Shown here one piece after another: positions 8,808 to 17,425 of a DNA stretch of 45,141 bases (the stretch's first letter is position 1; every line of letters begins with the position of its first letter). Source of the stretch: Telmatospirillum sp. (GTDB taxonomy: Bacteria; Pseudomonadota; Alphaproteobacteria; Rhodospirillales; Magnetospirillaceae); assembly GCA_009712185.1 (NCBI GenBank), contig WASQ01000028.1:9561-54701 (forward strand). Direction: 5' to 3'. The notes under the pieces were generated by a model. That model had not been told where the DNA came from, did no database searches, and saw only the letters and a program-made list of their open reading frames with translations. The position numbers were made by a program, and so were the translations under genes.

Positions 8808-10094
8808 TCACTGGTAGGCTTTGAAGCGGGGTTCCGTGCAATTGCCGCAGGCCCATGGGAAGGGCCAGTCGGCCACCTTGCCCTTGTCCTCGGCGATGAA
8901 GGGGCTCCAGGCATCCGCCTTGATCACGTCCTTCGTCTTGAAGACGACGTTGAATTGCCCGTCGGGACGGATTTCGCCGATCATCACCGGTTTGGACAGG
9001 TGGTGATTGCTGTTCATCACCGCCTCGCCGCCGGTCAGATTGCGGACACGCTGGCCGTAAAGCGCCTGACGGACGGCATTGACGTCGGTGGTACCGGCCT
9101 GAAGCACCGCCTGCGTCCACATCTTGAATCCGATGTAGGTTGCCTCCATCGGATCGTTGGTGGTCCGCTTGTCATTCTGCACATAGGCATGCCATTGCTT
9201 GATGAAGGCCTGGTTTTCCGGCGTCTTCACGGATTCGAAGTAGTTCCAGGCGGCCAGATGGCCGACCAGACTGCGAGTGTCGATCCCGGCCAGCTCCTCC
9301 TCTCCGACGGAGAAGGCGACCACGGGGATGTCGGATGCCTTGATCCCCTGGTTGGCCAGCTCCTTGTAGAAGGGCACATTGGCATCGCCATTGATGGTTG
9401 AGATCACCGCCGTTTTCTTGCCCGCCGACGCGAATTGCTTGATCTTCGCCACTTCGGTTTGCCAGTCGGAGAATCCGAAAGGCGTGTAGTTCTCGAGGAT
9501 ATCCCCGTCGGCGATTCCCTTGCTGTGCAGGAAGGCCCGCAGGATCTTGTTGGTGGTGCGCGGATAGACGTAGTCGGTGCCCTCCAGGACGAAGCGTTTC
9601 GCCTCGCCGCCATCCTTGCCCATCAGATAGTCGACGGCAGGGATGGCCTGCTGGTTGGGGGCTGCGCCCGTGTAGAACACATTGTTGGAGGATTCCTCCC
9701 CCTCATATTGGACCGGGTAGAACAGCAGGCCGTTGTCTTGTTCGAATACGGGCAGGACCGACTTGCGCGAGACGGAGGTCCAGCAGCCGAACACCACGGC
9801 AACCTTGTCTTTTTCCAGCAATTCCCGAGCCTTTTCGGCGAACAGAGGCCAGTTGGACGCCGGATCGACGACCACGGCCTCCACCTTTTTGCCGAGGAGT
9901 CCCCCTTTCTTGTTCAGGTCGTCGACCATCATCAGAACAGTGTCCTTGAGCGTGGTCTCGCTGATCGCCATCGTGCCGGACAGGGAATGAAGCACACCGA
10001 CCTTGATCGTGTCCTCGGCGGCGGATGCCGTCCGGAGCCCGGCGAGCAGGGCGATGATGGCCCCGGCTCCGGCTGCTGCCCGATAAAGTTTCAT
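8808..10094 (-). CDS. urtA: Urea ABC transporter substrate-binding protein UrtA
   Basis: Periplasmic receptor of the urea importer. The 428 residues begin with a Sec signal peptide (about 25 residues, ending RTASA before AEDTIKVG). The mature protein is a type I periplasmic-binding fold of the amide/urea-binding class: VGVLHSLSGTMAISETTLKD, VVVDPASNWPLFAEKARELL, VFGCWTSVSRKSVLPVFE, LLFYPVQYEGEESSNNVFYT and TNDPMEATYIGFKMW. It ends with WACGNCTEPRFKAYQ. ATG at 10094 with GAGGA 8 nt upstream. First gene of the 11-gene transport and urease operon; a minus-strand promoter candidate lies about 135-165 nt upstream. Confidence 0.97.
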   Translation of the reverse strand: MKLYRAAAGAGAIIALLAGLRTASAAEDTIKVGVLHSLSGTMAISETTLKDTVLMMVDDLNKKGGLLGKKVEAVVVDPASNWPLFAEKARELLEKDKVAVVFGCWTSVSRKSVLPVFEQDNGLLFYPVQYEGEESSNNVFYTGAAPNQQAIPAVDYLMGKDGGEAKRFVLEGTDYVYPRTTNKILRAFLHSKGIADGDILENYTPFGFSDWQTEVAKIKQFASAGKKTAVISTINGDANVPFYKELANQGIKASDIPVVAFSVGEEELAGIDTRSLVGHLAAWNYFESVKTPENQAFIKQWHAYVQNDKRTTNDPMEATYIGFKMWTQAVLQAGTTDVNAVRQALYGQRVRNLTGGEAVMNSNHHLSKPVMIGEIRPDGQFNVVFKTKDVIKADAWSPFIAEDKGKVADWPFPWACGNCTEPRFKAYQ

Positions 10095-10228
10095 GGGAGT
10101 GTCCTCGGCAGTTGAAAGGAAGATGTCCGAGGTTACGCAAAGAGCGGGCCAGACGACGGCCGGCGGGGAATGGTCGCCATGCCGGGTGCGGAACGGAATG
10201 GGTTTGCTGTCCGACCGGGCAAATGATT

Positions 10229-10257
10229 AAAATATAGGCAAAGTTAAAATTGATCAA
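10229..10257 (-). promoter_or_regulatory. Candidate promoter of the urt-ure operon
   Basis: On the minus strand, TTGATC (10257-10252) and TATTTT (10234-10229) are separated by exactly 17 bp, inside an AT-rich stretch of about 70 bp that stands out from the GC-rich surroundings. The predicted transcript would start near 10221, leaving a leader of roughly 127 nt before urtA. A small palindrome (ATTAGACTAAT, 10260-10270) sits just upstream of the -35 element. No convincing sigma-54 (GG-N10-GC) element was seen, although nitrogen control would be expected for such an operon. Confidence 0.4.
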
Positions 10258-10312
10258 AAATTAGACTAATGATCGCAACCATCCGGGCGTCCGCCCGCGA
10301 GCCGTGTCACGT

Positions 10313-10374
10313 CCACCCCTCAAAGCAGACCGTGATGATCGCCGCTGATCATCACGGTCTGCTTTGAGGGGTGG
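10313..10374. repeat. 28-bp perfect inverted repeat with 6-nt loop
   Basis: Arms 10313-10340 and 10347-10374 are perfectly complementary, with the loop GCCGCT at 10341-10346. Neither side is followed by a T-run, so it does not look like an ordinary intrinsic terminator, and it lies between two divergent promoters rather than at a gene end. It separates two AT-rich islands and finishes where the -35 region of the plus-strand promoter candidate would begin. It could be a cruciform-forming regulatory palindrome, a mobile palindromic element, or conceivably an assembly artefact. Confidence 0.95.
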
Positions 10375-10503
10375 TGTTAAAATGTAAATAAAAATTGATA
10401 TAATGGCGATAAATACTATCTTGCATATAATTAAACAAATAATGTCAACGGCATTTACGTTATTTTTCTGTATTATTACTTTTGGCAGTGTTATTGTTCC
10501 GGG
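10375..10503 (+). promoter_or_regulatory. AT-rich promoter region with an extended -10 element
   Basis: About 125 bp of strongly AT-rich sequence precede the plus-strand gene at 10504. TGATATAAT at 10396-10404 is a perfect extended -10 element, and a second TATAAT occurs at 10426-10431. No good -35 is present for either. The contrast in base composition with the flanking genes is striking and may reflect either promoter architecture or foreign DNA. Confidence 0.4.
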
Positions 10504-10881
10504 ATGATCCGGAAAGCCTCACAGGGAAAGCGTCACCGAAAACCGCCGCCAATGGGCCTCTCGGTCCTTATCGGCGGGCGCTGTTTTCCTGTGACCGGGG
10601 CCAGCCTGGCCGGCCTCAGCATTGCGGATCCCGGTCCTCTCCCCAAAGGGGTGTTCGATATCGTCCTCTTCGCGACCGATGGAGACTGGAACGAAGGGCA
10701 AACCACCCCCCTGCCGCCGACGGGAGACAGGATCGGGGCCCGCGTCATTCTTCGCACACGCGGCGCCGGGATGGTGGGGCTGGCCTTCCTGGAAAGCCCC
10801 TATCCCTTGTCCAAGTTGATCATCCGGTTCCTCGCCATCCGGCAGGGGATCGAACCCTATCATCCGCTGATCGGTCTCTGA
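10504..10881 (+). CDS. Small PilZ-like protein
   Basis: A 125-residue protein without membrane segments. The order of features resembles a PilZ domain: an N-terminal basic stretch (RKASQGKRHRK), then GGRCFPVTGASLAGLSIADP, which resembles the D/N-x-S-x-x-G strand of PilZ, a beta-rich middle (FDIVLFATDG, ARVILRTRGAGMVGLAFLE) and a C-terminal helix. The canonical RxxxR c-di-GMP motif is not obvious, so ligand binding is uncertain. ATG at 10504 is preferred although its ribosome site is weak; an internal ATG at 10552 has none. It ends 11 bp from the convergent VOC gene. The PilZ assignment is tentative; that it is a real gene is more likely than not. Confidence 0.5.
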   Translation: MIRKASQGKRHRKPPPMGLSVLIGGRCFPVTGASLAGLSIADPGPLPKGVFDIVLFATDGDWNEGQTTPLPPTGDRIGARVILRTRGAGMVGLAFLESPYPLSKLIIRFLAIRQGIEPYHPLIGL

Positions 10882-10891
10882 CCGGCGCGGT

Positions 10892-11278
10892 TCAGGAGAC
10901 GGGGGTGCACAGCTCCACCAGCATCCCGTTCAGATCCCGGACATAGGCCACCGTCTGGCCCCAGGGCTTGCGTTCCGGATGTCTGACCACCGTGGCGCCG
11001 GCCCGCAGGGCCCGGTCCAGTGCGGCTGCGACATCATCGGTCACCAGGGCGATCTCGACGCCTGCGGGGGGATGTTCGGGCCGAAGGGGTGTGAAATCCA
11101 CCCCCATGTCACGCACCATATCCTCCTGGGCGAACGCGATCGCGGTTCCGCCTGTCTCCAATTCGGCAAATTGCCCCTCGTCGTCGGCGAATCCGGCCGT
11201 CAGGCCGAAGGCCTTTTCATAAAAGGCCACGGTGGCCCTGACGTCGGGAACGTAGGAGATCGCATATCCAAATTTCAT
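10892..11278 (-). CDS. VOC (glyoxalase/bleomycin-resistance fold) family protein
   Basis: A 128-residue single-domain protein of the vicinal-oxygen-chelate superfamily. It begins MKFGYAISYVPDVRATVAFY, continues EKAFGLTAGFADDEGQFAEL, and the second beta-alpha-beta module holds VEIALVTDDVAAALDRALRA and QTVAYVRDLNGMLVELCTP with the usual final Glu metal-ligand position. Substrate unknown: families with this layout include glyoxalase-like, fosfomycin-thiol-transferase-like and uncharacterised enzymes. The ATG at 11278 has AGGTGG upstream; a GTG at 11287 would add three residues. Monocistronic, facing the PilZ-like gene. Confidence 0.85.
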   Translation of the reverse strand: MKFGYAISYVPDVRATVAFYEKAFGLTAGFADDEGQFAELETGGTAIAFAQEDMVRDMGVDFTPLRPEHPPAGVEIALVTDDVAAALDRALRAGATVVRHPERKPWGQTVAYVRDLNGMLVELCTPVS

Positions 11279-11308
11279 CGTGGCCACCTTTGTCTTTGAC
11301 GGGGGACC

Positions 11309-11337
11309 ACGCTATCCGATCCAATCGAACAAAACAA
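11309..11337 (-). promoter_or_regulatory. Candidate promoter of the VOC gene
   Basis: Minus-strand TTGTTT (11337-11332), 17-bp spacer, TAGCGT (11314-11309). The transcript would begin about 25 nt before the ATG at 11278, leaving room for the AGGTGG ribosome site. The -10 resembles other TANNNT elements in this window. Confidence 0.4.
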
Positions 11338-11630
11338 GAACTTCGGCGGAAAGCCGCGTATTTTCATAAAATTCGATTTAAATCTTTTGTCATAGTCCGG
11401 TCATGAAAGCTTCATCTCAATTTCACCCGGTCGTGTCCTGCGGCGCGCTTATGTTGAGGCGCGTCCGGAACGGGCGTTACCGGGGGATATGAGGATCCTC
11501 CGGAATGGAAAACCGGCCGTCGCCCGGCCAATACCGGGCCATAGAAAAAGCCGGACGGGATCGGTGCCGCGTCTTTGCCGCGGTCCCTTGGGTGTTGGTC
11601 ATCGACCGATTTTGATATCGGAGCTTTCTC
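11338..11630. other. Non-coding stretch upstream of the STAS gene
   Basis: About 290 bp, part of a 352-bp gap between the divergent VOC and STAS genes. An AT-rich segment (11360-11420) includes TTGTCA at 11387-11392 but no convincing -10 at 17 bp. No RNA gene, repeat or conserved ORF was recognised; the minus-strand frame 11412-11747 here has no family-like features. Confidence 0.6.
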
Positions 11631-11987
11631 GTGGATTTTGAAATCAAGGATTTCGGCGGGGCCTCTGAATTGTGGCTGCGCGGACGTCTGACCTTCGATG
11701 CCAATGTGACCTTTCGGACGATCTTCGAAACTCTGGGAAAAAAACACGGTCAGCGGATCACTGCCGACATTTCGGGGCTGGACTTCATCGATTCGGCCGG
11801 ACTGGGCATGCTGCTTCTGCTGAAGGAGGCGTCAGGCGACAGGCTGACCCTGCGCTCGCCACGGGGCCAGGTGAACAGGCTCCTTTCCGCCTGCCATTTT
11901 CATACCATCGTGCCGGTGACCGATTGGGGTGACGCCGCGATGGAGGCTGGTCGTGACTCCCGGATGTGCCCGGCGCCCGGTCTGTGA
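11631..11987 (+). CDS. STAS-domain protein (anti-sigma-factor-antagonist-like)
   Basis: A 118-residue protein with one STAS domain (about residues 1-100). It shows the beta-strand/helix core LWLRGRLTFDANVTFRTIFE and the hallmark DISGLDFIDSAGLGMLLLLK, in which the Ser of DSAG is the position phosphorylated in SpoIIAA-type partner switching. GTG start at 11631 with GGAG 7 nt upstream. It is followed 103 bp later, same strand, by a chemoreceptor gene, so the two may share a transcript. No anti-sigma kinase is seen nearby. Family assignment is firm; the signalling partner is unknown. Confidence 0.88.
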   Translation: MDFEIKDFGGASELWLRGRLTFDANVTFRTIFETLGKKHGQRITADISGLDFIDSAGLGMLLLLKEASGDRLTLRSPRGQVNRLLSACHFHTIVPVTDWGDAAMEAGRDSRMCPAPGL

Positions 11988-12090
11988 CCGGGCCGGTTTT
12001 CCGAAAATGACGGACGGCTCCCGAAAAGAGAGGCCGTCGCGCAGGCGCTCCGCAAAGGCGGGGGCCTTGATGTCGGAACAGGGATGAGGG

Positions 12091-14238
12091 ATGACGGCGA
12101 TGAACGACGGTGCTGACAGCGCGGCGGCCGCGACCCTTGGCGGGGCGAGGAGCTTCGCCGGGGATTTTGCCGGGGATTTGAACGGGATGCCGGGCGGCCC
12201 GCTCGCATCGGATGGGGGGGCGTCGTCGGCCCTGCCGTCACGCTGGATCGCCCACTGGCGCGACGGCAGTTTTCCGATTCTGTCGGATGTGGCGGTGGCG
12301 GCCCGGATATATCTGCCTTTGGCGCTGGCGCTGGTTGCCGCCGCCGTTTTTGCCTTTGTCTCCCTGACCGGGGAGCGCACCATCGCCCTTGCCATGGCCG
12401 ACCAGGATTCGTTTCGCCGTCAGGGCGATCTGGTCTCGGACATCCGTGCCGAACTGCTGTCCATGCAGCTTCTGGAAGCCGACTATCTGAGGGCGCGCAA
12501 GCCCGACGCGGCCGATGCCTATCGCCATGAGGCCGCCCGCATCGCCAAACATGTGTCCGATCTGGCGGCCCTGCCGACCGCACACCCGAAATCGGCGGAG
12601 ATCGACAGTCTGAGGACCGAACTGACCGCGCTTGACACCGAATTCCAGCAGGCCGCGACCCTTCAGGAGACGCTGGGGCTGGCGGAAGAGGACGGTTTGC
12701 GCGGCGCGCTGCGCAAGTCCGTGAAAGCGATGGAGGACGAACTCAAGGTCTGGCCCAACCAGGATGCGCTCTGGAACAAGATGCTGGGCATGCGCCAGGC
12801 GGAAAAGGATTTCATGATCTATGGCGGCGATACCCATCTCGGGCGGTTCCGCAAATTCAGCATGGAGTTCGATTTCAAGATCGACGGGTCCGGCCTGCCG
12901 GCGTCTACCGCCGAGGGGTTCCGCAAGCTTCTCGCGTCCTACGGCAACGACATGGTGGCTTTCGCCGAGGCCACCACGGCGTTGGAGGCCCGCATCGGCG
13001 CCATCGACGGCCATATGGCGGCAATCCGTCCGATCGTCGAGGATCTGTTCACCGTCTCGCGTGCCGGGTCGGCGCGCGCGGGGGAGATCGAGATCCGGAC
13101 ACGCAACGCGATCGCCAGTAAGACCCAGTGGACCGGGGGACTGGCCCTGCTGGCCTTTTTCCTTGCCTCGCTGGTCCTCTCGCGCAGCATCGTGGCGCCT
13201 TTGCGCCAGATCGAACGCACCATGCGCCGTCTGGTCGACGGAGAGCACGCCGTTCCGGTTCCCGGTGCGATGCGGCGCGATGAGATCGGCGACATGGCGC
13301 GCGCCGTCGGGGTGTTCAAGGAGAACGCCCTGGCGATGGTCGCCCTTCAGCGCGAGCATGAAGGACTGATGCGTCGCGCCGAGGCCGAAAAGAAGGCCGC
13401 AATGGCCGGCCTTGCGGATCAGTTCGAAAGCAAGGTCAAAGAGGTGGTGGAGGCGGTTTCGAAAGGTTCCGCCGGCATTGCCGAGACCGCGCGGCGGATG
13501 GCGGAGCGGGTCGGACATACGGGCGAAAGCCGGTCTCTGATGGTGGCTGAGGCCGCCGCCAAGGCGCATGAAAGCGTGCTCGCGGCCAATGAGGCGGCGC
13601 GCGAGCTGGCCGGATCGATCAGCGAGGTTTCCTCGCTTGCCAGCCAGTCCGAGACCATTTCGAAAAACGGCGCCGCTGAACTGGCCCTGGTCGACAGCCG
13701 GGTTGTCGAACTCACCACGTCGGCCCGGGAAATCGGGGCGGTCCTGGAACTGATCAACAAGATTGCGCAGGAGACCAATCTTCTGGCCCTGAACGCGACC
13801 ATCGAGGCGGCCAGGGCCGGAGAGGCAGGCCGTGGATTCGCCGTGGTGGCGGGCGAGGTGAAGCATCTGGCGGAACAGACCGCGCGCGCCACCGGCGAGA
13901 TCGGAAAGCAGATCGCCTCCATCCGGCAGGCCGCCCACGGTACGGCGGAGACCGTCGGCAATATCGGCGAGACCATCCGGCGCATGGCCGATATTACCAA
14001 TGCGGTCAACGGGGCCATGGTGCGCCAGTCGAACGCCACCGACCGGATCGGCCGCTGCGTGGAGACGGTCAGCGTCGACAGCCAGACCGTGGTCGACGGC
14101 GTGGTCGACGTTACCAAATCCGCCGCCAGTTACTGCGGTTCGGCGATCCGTGTCCTGTGGGCGGCCAATGATCTGGCGGAACCCGTGACGCAGTTGCGCC
14201 GCGAGGTCGATTCTTTCCTCTCAAGGGTCAGAAACTGA
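12091..14238 (+). CDS. Methyl-accepting chemotaxis protein with HBM sensor domain
   Basis: A 715-residue transmembrane chemoreceptor. An unusual Ala/Gly-rich N-terminal tail of about 70 residues precedes TM1 (about 72-93). The periplasmic part (about 95-345) looks like a helical bimodular (HBM) domain, with [20 protein letters not shown] and [22 protein letters not shown]2 (about 347-367) is followed by HAMP and a coiled-coil signalling domain whose tip contains [20 protein letters not shown] and [20 protein letters not shown]. The C-terminus FLSRVRN lacks a CheR-tethering pentapeptide. Two ATGs (12091, 12100) are possible. HBM domains are known to bind organic acids in some receptors; the ligand here is unknown. 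No other chemotaxis genes are present. Confidence 0.95.
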   Translation: MTAMNDGADSAAAATLGGARSFAGDFAGDLNGMPGGPLASDGGASSALPSRWIAHWRDGSFPILSDVAVAARIYLPLALALVAAAVFAFVSLTGERTIALAMADQDSFRRQGDLVSDIRAELLSMQLLEADYLRARKPDAADAYRHEAARIAKHVSDLAALPTAHPKSAEIDSLRTELTALDTEFQQAATLQETLGLAEEDGLRGALRKSVKAMEDELKVWPNQDALWNKMLGMRQAEKDFMIYGGDTHLGRFRKFSMEFDFKIDGSGLPASTAEGFRKLLASYGNDMVAFAEATTALEARIGAIDGHMAAIRPIVEDLFTVSRAGSARAGEIEIRTRNAIASKTQWTGGLALLAFFLASLVLSRSIVAPLRQIERTMRRLVDGEHAVPVPGAMRRDEIGDMARAVGVFKENALAMVALQREHEGLMRRAEAEKKAAMAGLADQFESKVKEVVEAVSKGSAGIAETARRMAERVGHTGESRSLMVAEAAAKAHESVLAANEAARELAGSISEVSSLASQSETISKNGAAELALVDSRVVELTTSAREIGAVLELINKIAQETNLLALNATIEAARAGEAGRGFAVVAGEVKHLAEQTARATGEIGKQIASIRQAAHGTAETVGNIGETIRRMADITNAVNGAMVRQSNATDRIGRCVETVSVDSQTVVDGVVDVTKSAASYCGSAIRVLWAANDLAEPVTQLRREVDSFLSRVRN

Positions 14239-14347
14239 AATGCAACGCTGATCTGCGGAGAAAAAACTTCTCTACTCTTTCCCCCGCCGGGGTGCGCGGC
14301 TATGTTCTGGGGGTGCCTTGTCTCACCCGTTTCGAGGATTCCCGGTC

Positions 14348-16204
14348 ATGCCCAATTTCCGTTCCCGTACCTCCACTCACGGCCGCAACATGGCCGGCGC
14401 GCGCGGGCTGTGGCGCGCGACCGGGATGAAGGACGAGGATTTCGGCAAGCCGATCATCGCGATTGCCAATTCCTTCACCCAGTTCGTGCCCGGCCATGTC
14501 CATCTCAAGGACCTGGGGCAGATGGTCGCCCGCGAGATCGAGGCGGCCGGCGGCGTGGCGAAGGAGTTCAACACCATCGCCATCGATGACGGCATCGCCA
14601 TGGGGCACGCCGGGATGCTGTATTCGCTGCCATCGCGGGAACTGATCGCCGATTCGGTCGAATATATGGTGAATGCCCATTGCGCCGACGCGCTGGTGTG
14701 CATTTCGAACTGCGACAAGATCACGCCCGGCATGCTGATGGCGGCGCTGCGCCTCAACATTCCCACCGTTTTCGTTTCCGGCGGGCCGATGGAGGCCGGA
14801 AAGGTAGAGGTCGGCGGCAAGGTGCATGCCGTTGACCTGATCGACGCGATGATCGTGGCCGCGGACGACCGCGTGAGCGACGACGATGTCGCCCGCTATG
14901 AACGGTCATCCTGTCCCACCTGCGGATCCTGTTCGGGGATGTTCACCGCCAATTCGATGAACTGCCTGACGGAGGCGCTGGGGCTGTCGCTGCCCGGCAA
15001 CGGAACCCTGGTCGCGACCCATGCCGACCGCAAGGAGCTTTTCCTCAAAGCCGGCCGTCTGGCCGTCGATCTGGCAAAGCGTTATTACGAAGGCGGCGAC
15101 GACCGGGTGCTTCCCCGTTCGATCGCCAATTTCAAGGCCTTCGAAAATGCCATGACTCTCGATATCGCCATGGGCGGATCGACCAATACCGTCCTGCATC
15201 TGCTGGCCGCGGCGCAGGAGGCCGGTGTCGATTTCACCATGGCCGACATCGATCGCCTGTCGCGCCGCGTGCCCCATCTCTGCAAGGTCGCCCCCAGCGT
15301 CGCCGACGTCCATGTCGAGAATGTGCACCGTGCCGGCGGCGTCATGGCGATCCTGGGGGAACTTGACCGCGCCCGGCTGTTGAACCGTGACACCCCGCTG
15401 GTCCATGCCGAGAGCCTGGAGGCTGCTTTGAACCGCTGGGACGTGGCGCGGGCCCCCGACGCGGCCGTCACCCACTTTTACCGCGCTGCGCCGGGCGGAG
15501 TGCGTACGACCGAGGCGTTCAGCCAGGAGACGCGGTTTGACAGCCTGGATCTCGACCGGTCCGGCGGGGTCATCCGTGATGCCGCCCATGCTTTCTCGAC
15601 GGATGGCGGACTGGCGGTCCTGTTCGGCAATATCGCCGAAGAGGGTGCGATCGTGAAAACCGCCGGCGTTTCCGCCGGTGCGCTGGTGTTCTCGGGACCG
15701 GCCGTGATCTGCGAAAGCCAGGAGGACGCGGGCGGGAAGATCCTGGGGGGCGGGGTGCGCGAAGGCGACGTCGTCGTCGTGCGCTATGAGGGACCGAAGG
15801 GCGGTCCCGGCATGCAGGAGATGCTCTATCCCACCAGCTATCTGAAAAGCAAAGGTCTGGGAAAGGTCTGCGCGCTGATTACCGACGGGCGGTTTTCGGG
15901 CGGCTCCTCGGGGCTTTCCATCGGCCATGTGTCACCGGAGGCGGCGGACGGCGGCGCCATCGGATTGATCGAGGCGGGCGATATCATCGATATCGATATT
16001 CCGAACCGCCGGATCAGCGTCCGGCTGTCCGATGACGTTCTGATCTCGCGCCGGGCCGCCATGGAGGCGAAGGGGGAGGCCGCCTGGAAACCCGGGAACC
16101 GGGAGCGGCCCGTGTCTCAGGCGCTGCAAGCCTATGCGGCCATGACCACCAGCGCCTCGCGCGGGGCGGTGCGCGACGTAAGGCGGGTCGCCCGTCCCCG
16201 CTGA
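14348..16204 (+). CDS. ilvD: Dihydroxy-acid dehydratase IlvD
   Basis: Converts 2,3-dihydroxy-3-methylbutanoate and its homologue to the 2-oxo acids in valine, leucine and isoleucine synthesis. The 618 residues match the long IlvD form. Fe-S ligands are visible in [12 protein letters not shown] and [19 protein letters not shown]; other signatures are [43 protein letters not shown] and [20 protein letters not shown]. The open frame extends to a TTG at 14318, but ATG at 14348 has GAGGAT 8 nt upstream and the family N-terminus ([15 protein letters not shown]). It appears monocistronic; the upstream gap holds TTTCCC-N17-TATGTT at 14278-14306 as a weak promoter candidate. Confidence 0.96.
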   Translation: MPNFRSRTSTHGRNMAGARGLWRATGMKDEDFGKPIIAIANSFTQFVPGHVHLKDLGQMVAREIEAAGGVAKEFNTIAIDDGIAMGHAGMLYSLPSRELIADSVEYMVNAHCADALVCISNCDKITPGMLMAALRLNIPTVFVSGGPMEAGKVEVGGKVHAVDLIDAMIVAADDRVSDDDVARYERSSCPTCGSCSGMFTANSMNCLTEALGLSLPGNGTLVATHADRKELFLKAGRLAVDLAKRYYEGGDDRVLPRSIANFKAFENAMTLDIAMGGSTNTVLHLLAAAQEAGVDFTMADIDRLSRRVPHLCKVAPSVADVHVENVHRAGGVMAILGELDRARLLNRDTPLVHAESLEAALNRWDVARAPDAAVTHFYRAAPGGVRTTEAFSQETRFDSLDLDRSGGVIRDAAHAFSTDGGLAVLFGNIAEEGAIVKTAGVSAGALVFSGPAVICESQEDAGGKILGGGVREGDVVVVRYEGPKGGPGMQEMLYPTSYLKSKGLGKVCALITDGRFSGGSSGLSIGHVSPEAADGGAIGLIEAGDIIDIDIPNRRISVRLSDDVLISRRAAMEAKGEAAWKPGNRERPVSQALQAYAAMTTSASRGAVRDVRRVARPR

Positions 16205-16231
16205 GCGGGGGCTGTCACGGTCAAACAGTCT

Positions 16232-16257
16232 GCCAGCGGCACCGCGGCGCCGCTGGC
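16232..16257. terminator. Hairpin between convergent ilvD and xthA
   Basis: GCCAGCGGC (16232-16240) and GCCGCTGGC (16249-16257) form a perfect 9-bp stem with an 8-nt GC-rich loop. More inverted GCCGG sequences follow up to 16320. No U-run follows on either strand. Its position between two convergent genes suits a bidirectional transcription end; the function is inferred. Confidence 0.45.
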
Positions 16258-16335
16258 CACCGGGCTCCGGCAGGAACGCCGGGGATCTGCTGGCAGGACG
16301 CCGGAGCTGTCCGGCGCTCCGCCGTTGGCGGCCGG

Positions 16336-17112
16336 TCAGGCGTCTGCGAGTTCGCACCAGACCGGTGTATGATCCGAACATTTTTCGCGGCCGCGCGGCC
16401 GGCGGTCGATATCGGCACCGGTCAAGCGGTCGGCCGCCTGCGGCGACAAAAGGAGATGGTCGATGCGCAAGCCGAGGTCGCGCTGCCAGGATCCCCCCCG
16501 GTAGTCCCACCAGGAAAAGCGGTGGGGGTCGGTGTGGAACGCGCGATAGGCGTCGGTCAGGCCCAGGAACAGCAACCTGCGGAACCGGGCCCGTTCCTCG
16601 GGATGGAACAGCACCTGCCCCTCCATTTTCGCGACATCGAACACGTCGGCCTCCTCGGGGGCGACGTTGTAATCGCCGCCCAGCAGGAAGGGCTCGTCCA
16701 GCCTCAGCAACTGTTCCGCCCGACGGCGGACGGCGTCCAGGAAGGCAAGCTTGAAGGGAAAACGGTCCGATTCGGTCGATTGCCCCATCGGCACATAGAT
16801 CGAGGCGACGCGGAGACCGTTTTCGAGACAGGCTTCGATATAGCGGGCCTCACCGTCATCGCCGTCAAGCGACGTCACCTGATCGACAATCGGAATCCGC
16901 GACAGGACGGCGACACCGTTGTAGGTCTTCTGTCCGCGCAGGGCCAGATGCCATCCCTTGCTTTCCAGCTCCAGCCGGGGGAATTCCTCATTGACGCATT
17001 TCGTTTCCTGAAGCAGGACGACGTCGGGCGCCGCCTCCGCCAGCCAGTCCATGAGAGCGGGCAGGCGGGCTTTCACCGAGTTGACGTTCCAGGTCGCGAT
17101 CCTTGTGGCCAT
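16336..17112 (-). CDS. xthA: Exodeoxyribonuclease III (AP endonuclease) XthA
   Basis: Removes 3' blocks and cuts at abasic sites in base-excision repair. The 258 residues form the endonuclease/exonuclease/phosphatase fold: ATWNVNSVKARLPALMDWL, LLQETKC with catalytic Glu36, YNGVAVLSR, VASIYVPMGQ, LGGDYNVAPEEADV, SWWDYRGGSWQRDLGLRIDH and the terminal CSDHTPVWCEL with the catalytic Asp-His. ATG at 17112, with a promoter-like sequence 33-61 nt upstream. Divergent from the globin-coupled cyclase gene. A housekeeping gene with nothing unusual. Confidence 0.95.
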   Translation of the reverse strand: MATRIATWNVNSVKARLPALMDWLAEAAPDVVLLQETKCVNEEFPRLELESKGWHLALRGQKTYNGVAVLSRIPIVDQVTSLDGDDGEARYIEACLENGLRVASIYVPMGQSTESDRFPFKLAFLDAVRRRAEQLLRLDEPFLLGGDYNVAPEEADVFDVAKMEGQVLFHPEERARFRRLLFLGLTDAYRAFHTDPHRFSWWDYRGGSWQRDLGLRIDHLLLSPQAADRLTGADIDRRPRGREKCSDHTPVWCELADA

Positions 17113-17144
17113 GTCGTTCCGCCGGAGACTGTGAGGGGTCGTTC

Positions 17145-17173
17145 CATCTACGCCTTCGCCGCCAGCCGGTCAA
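17145..17173 (-). promoter_or_regulatory. Candidate xthA promoter
   Basis: Minus-strand TTGACC (17173-17168), 17-bp spacer, TAGATG (17150-17145), with a transcript start expected around 17138, about 26 nt before the ATG at 17112. The -35 element is close to the sigma-70 consensus. Confidence 0.5.
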
Positions 17174-17364
17174 TCAGGGCGACATGCGGAGGGCTTACGA
17201 AGGTTTATCAATCCTGAATTGAATATTATCGGGCGGCTCATCGTAATTTTTGATCTTTTGATCCCGTGATCGACAAAGATCATCACAAGACATTGCCCTT
17301 CGTCTGATCCGTGCGCACTATAATTTTATCCATTGGGACGCGACGGACCCTGGTTTTACAGGAT

Positions 17365-17425
17365 TTCGCGTCAAAAACCCTAGGGGTATAGGGGTTGATT
17401 TGTGGGGTTCGCGTCAATAGGGTTT
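17365..17425 (+). promoter_or_regulatory. Promoter with spaced direct and inverted repeats ahead of the globin-coupled cyclase
   Basis: TTGATT (17395-17400), a 17-bp spacer and TAGGGT (17418-17423) form a promoter-like pair. Two perfect copies of TTCGCGTCAA lie at 17365-17374 and 17408-17417, 43 bp apart (about four helical turns); the second occupies the spacer directly before the -10. AAACCCTA (17375-17382) and TAGGGTTT (17418-17425) are inverted copies flanking the core. This geometry suggests an operator for an unknown regulator. The leader to the ATG at 17697 would be about 265 nt. Confidence 0.4.

Noticed and set aside
10313-10374. The 28-bp palindrome as an ordinary intrinsic terminator
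   Set aside because: No T-run on either side and no gene ends nearby; it is upstream of two divergent genes.
10845-10860. GATCGAACCC resembling a tRNA T-arm
   Set aside because: It lies inside the PilZ-like coding frame and no acceptor, D or anticodon stems can be drawn around it.
11412-11747. 111-codon minus-strand frame in the VOC-STAS gap
   Set aside because: Overlaps the STAS start antisense, no ribosome site or family-like features.
12238-13938. 566-codon antisense open frame opposite the chemoreceptor
   Set aside because: Entirely inside a well-supported chemoreceptor gene; composition and lack of motifs mark it as a shadow.
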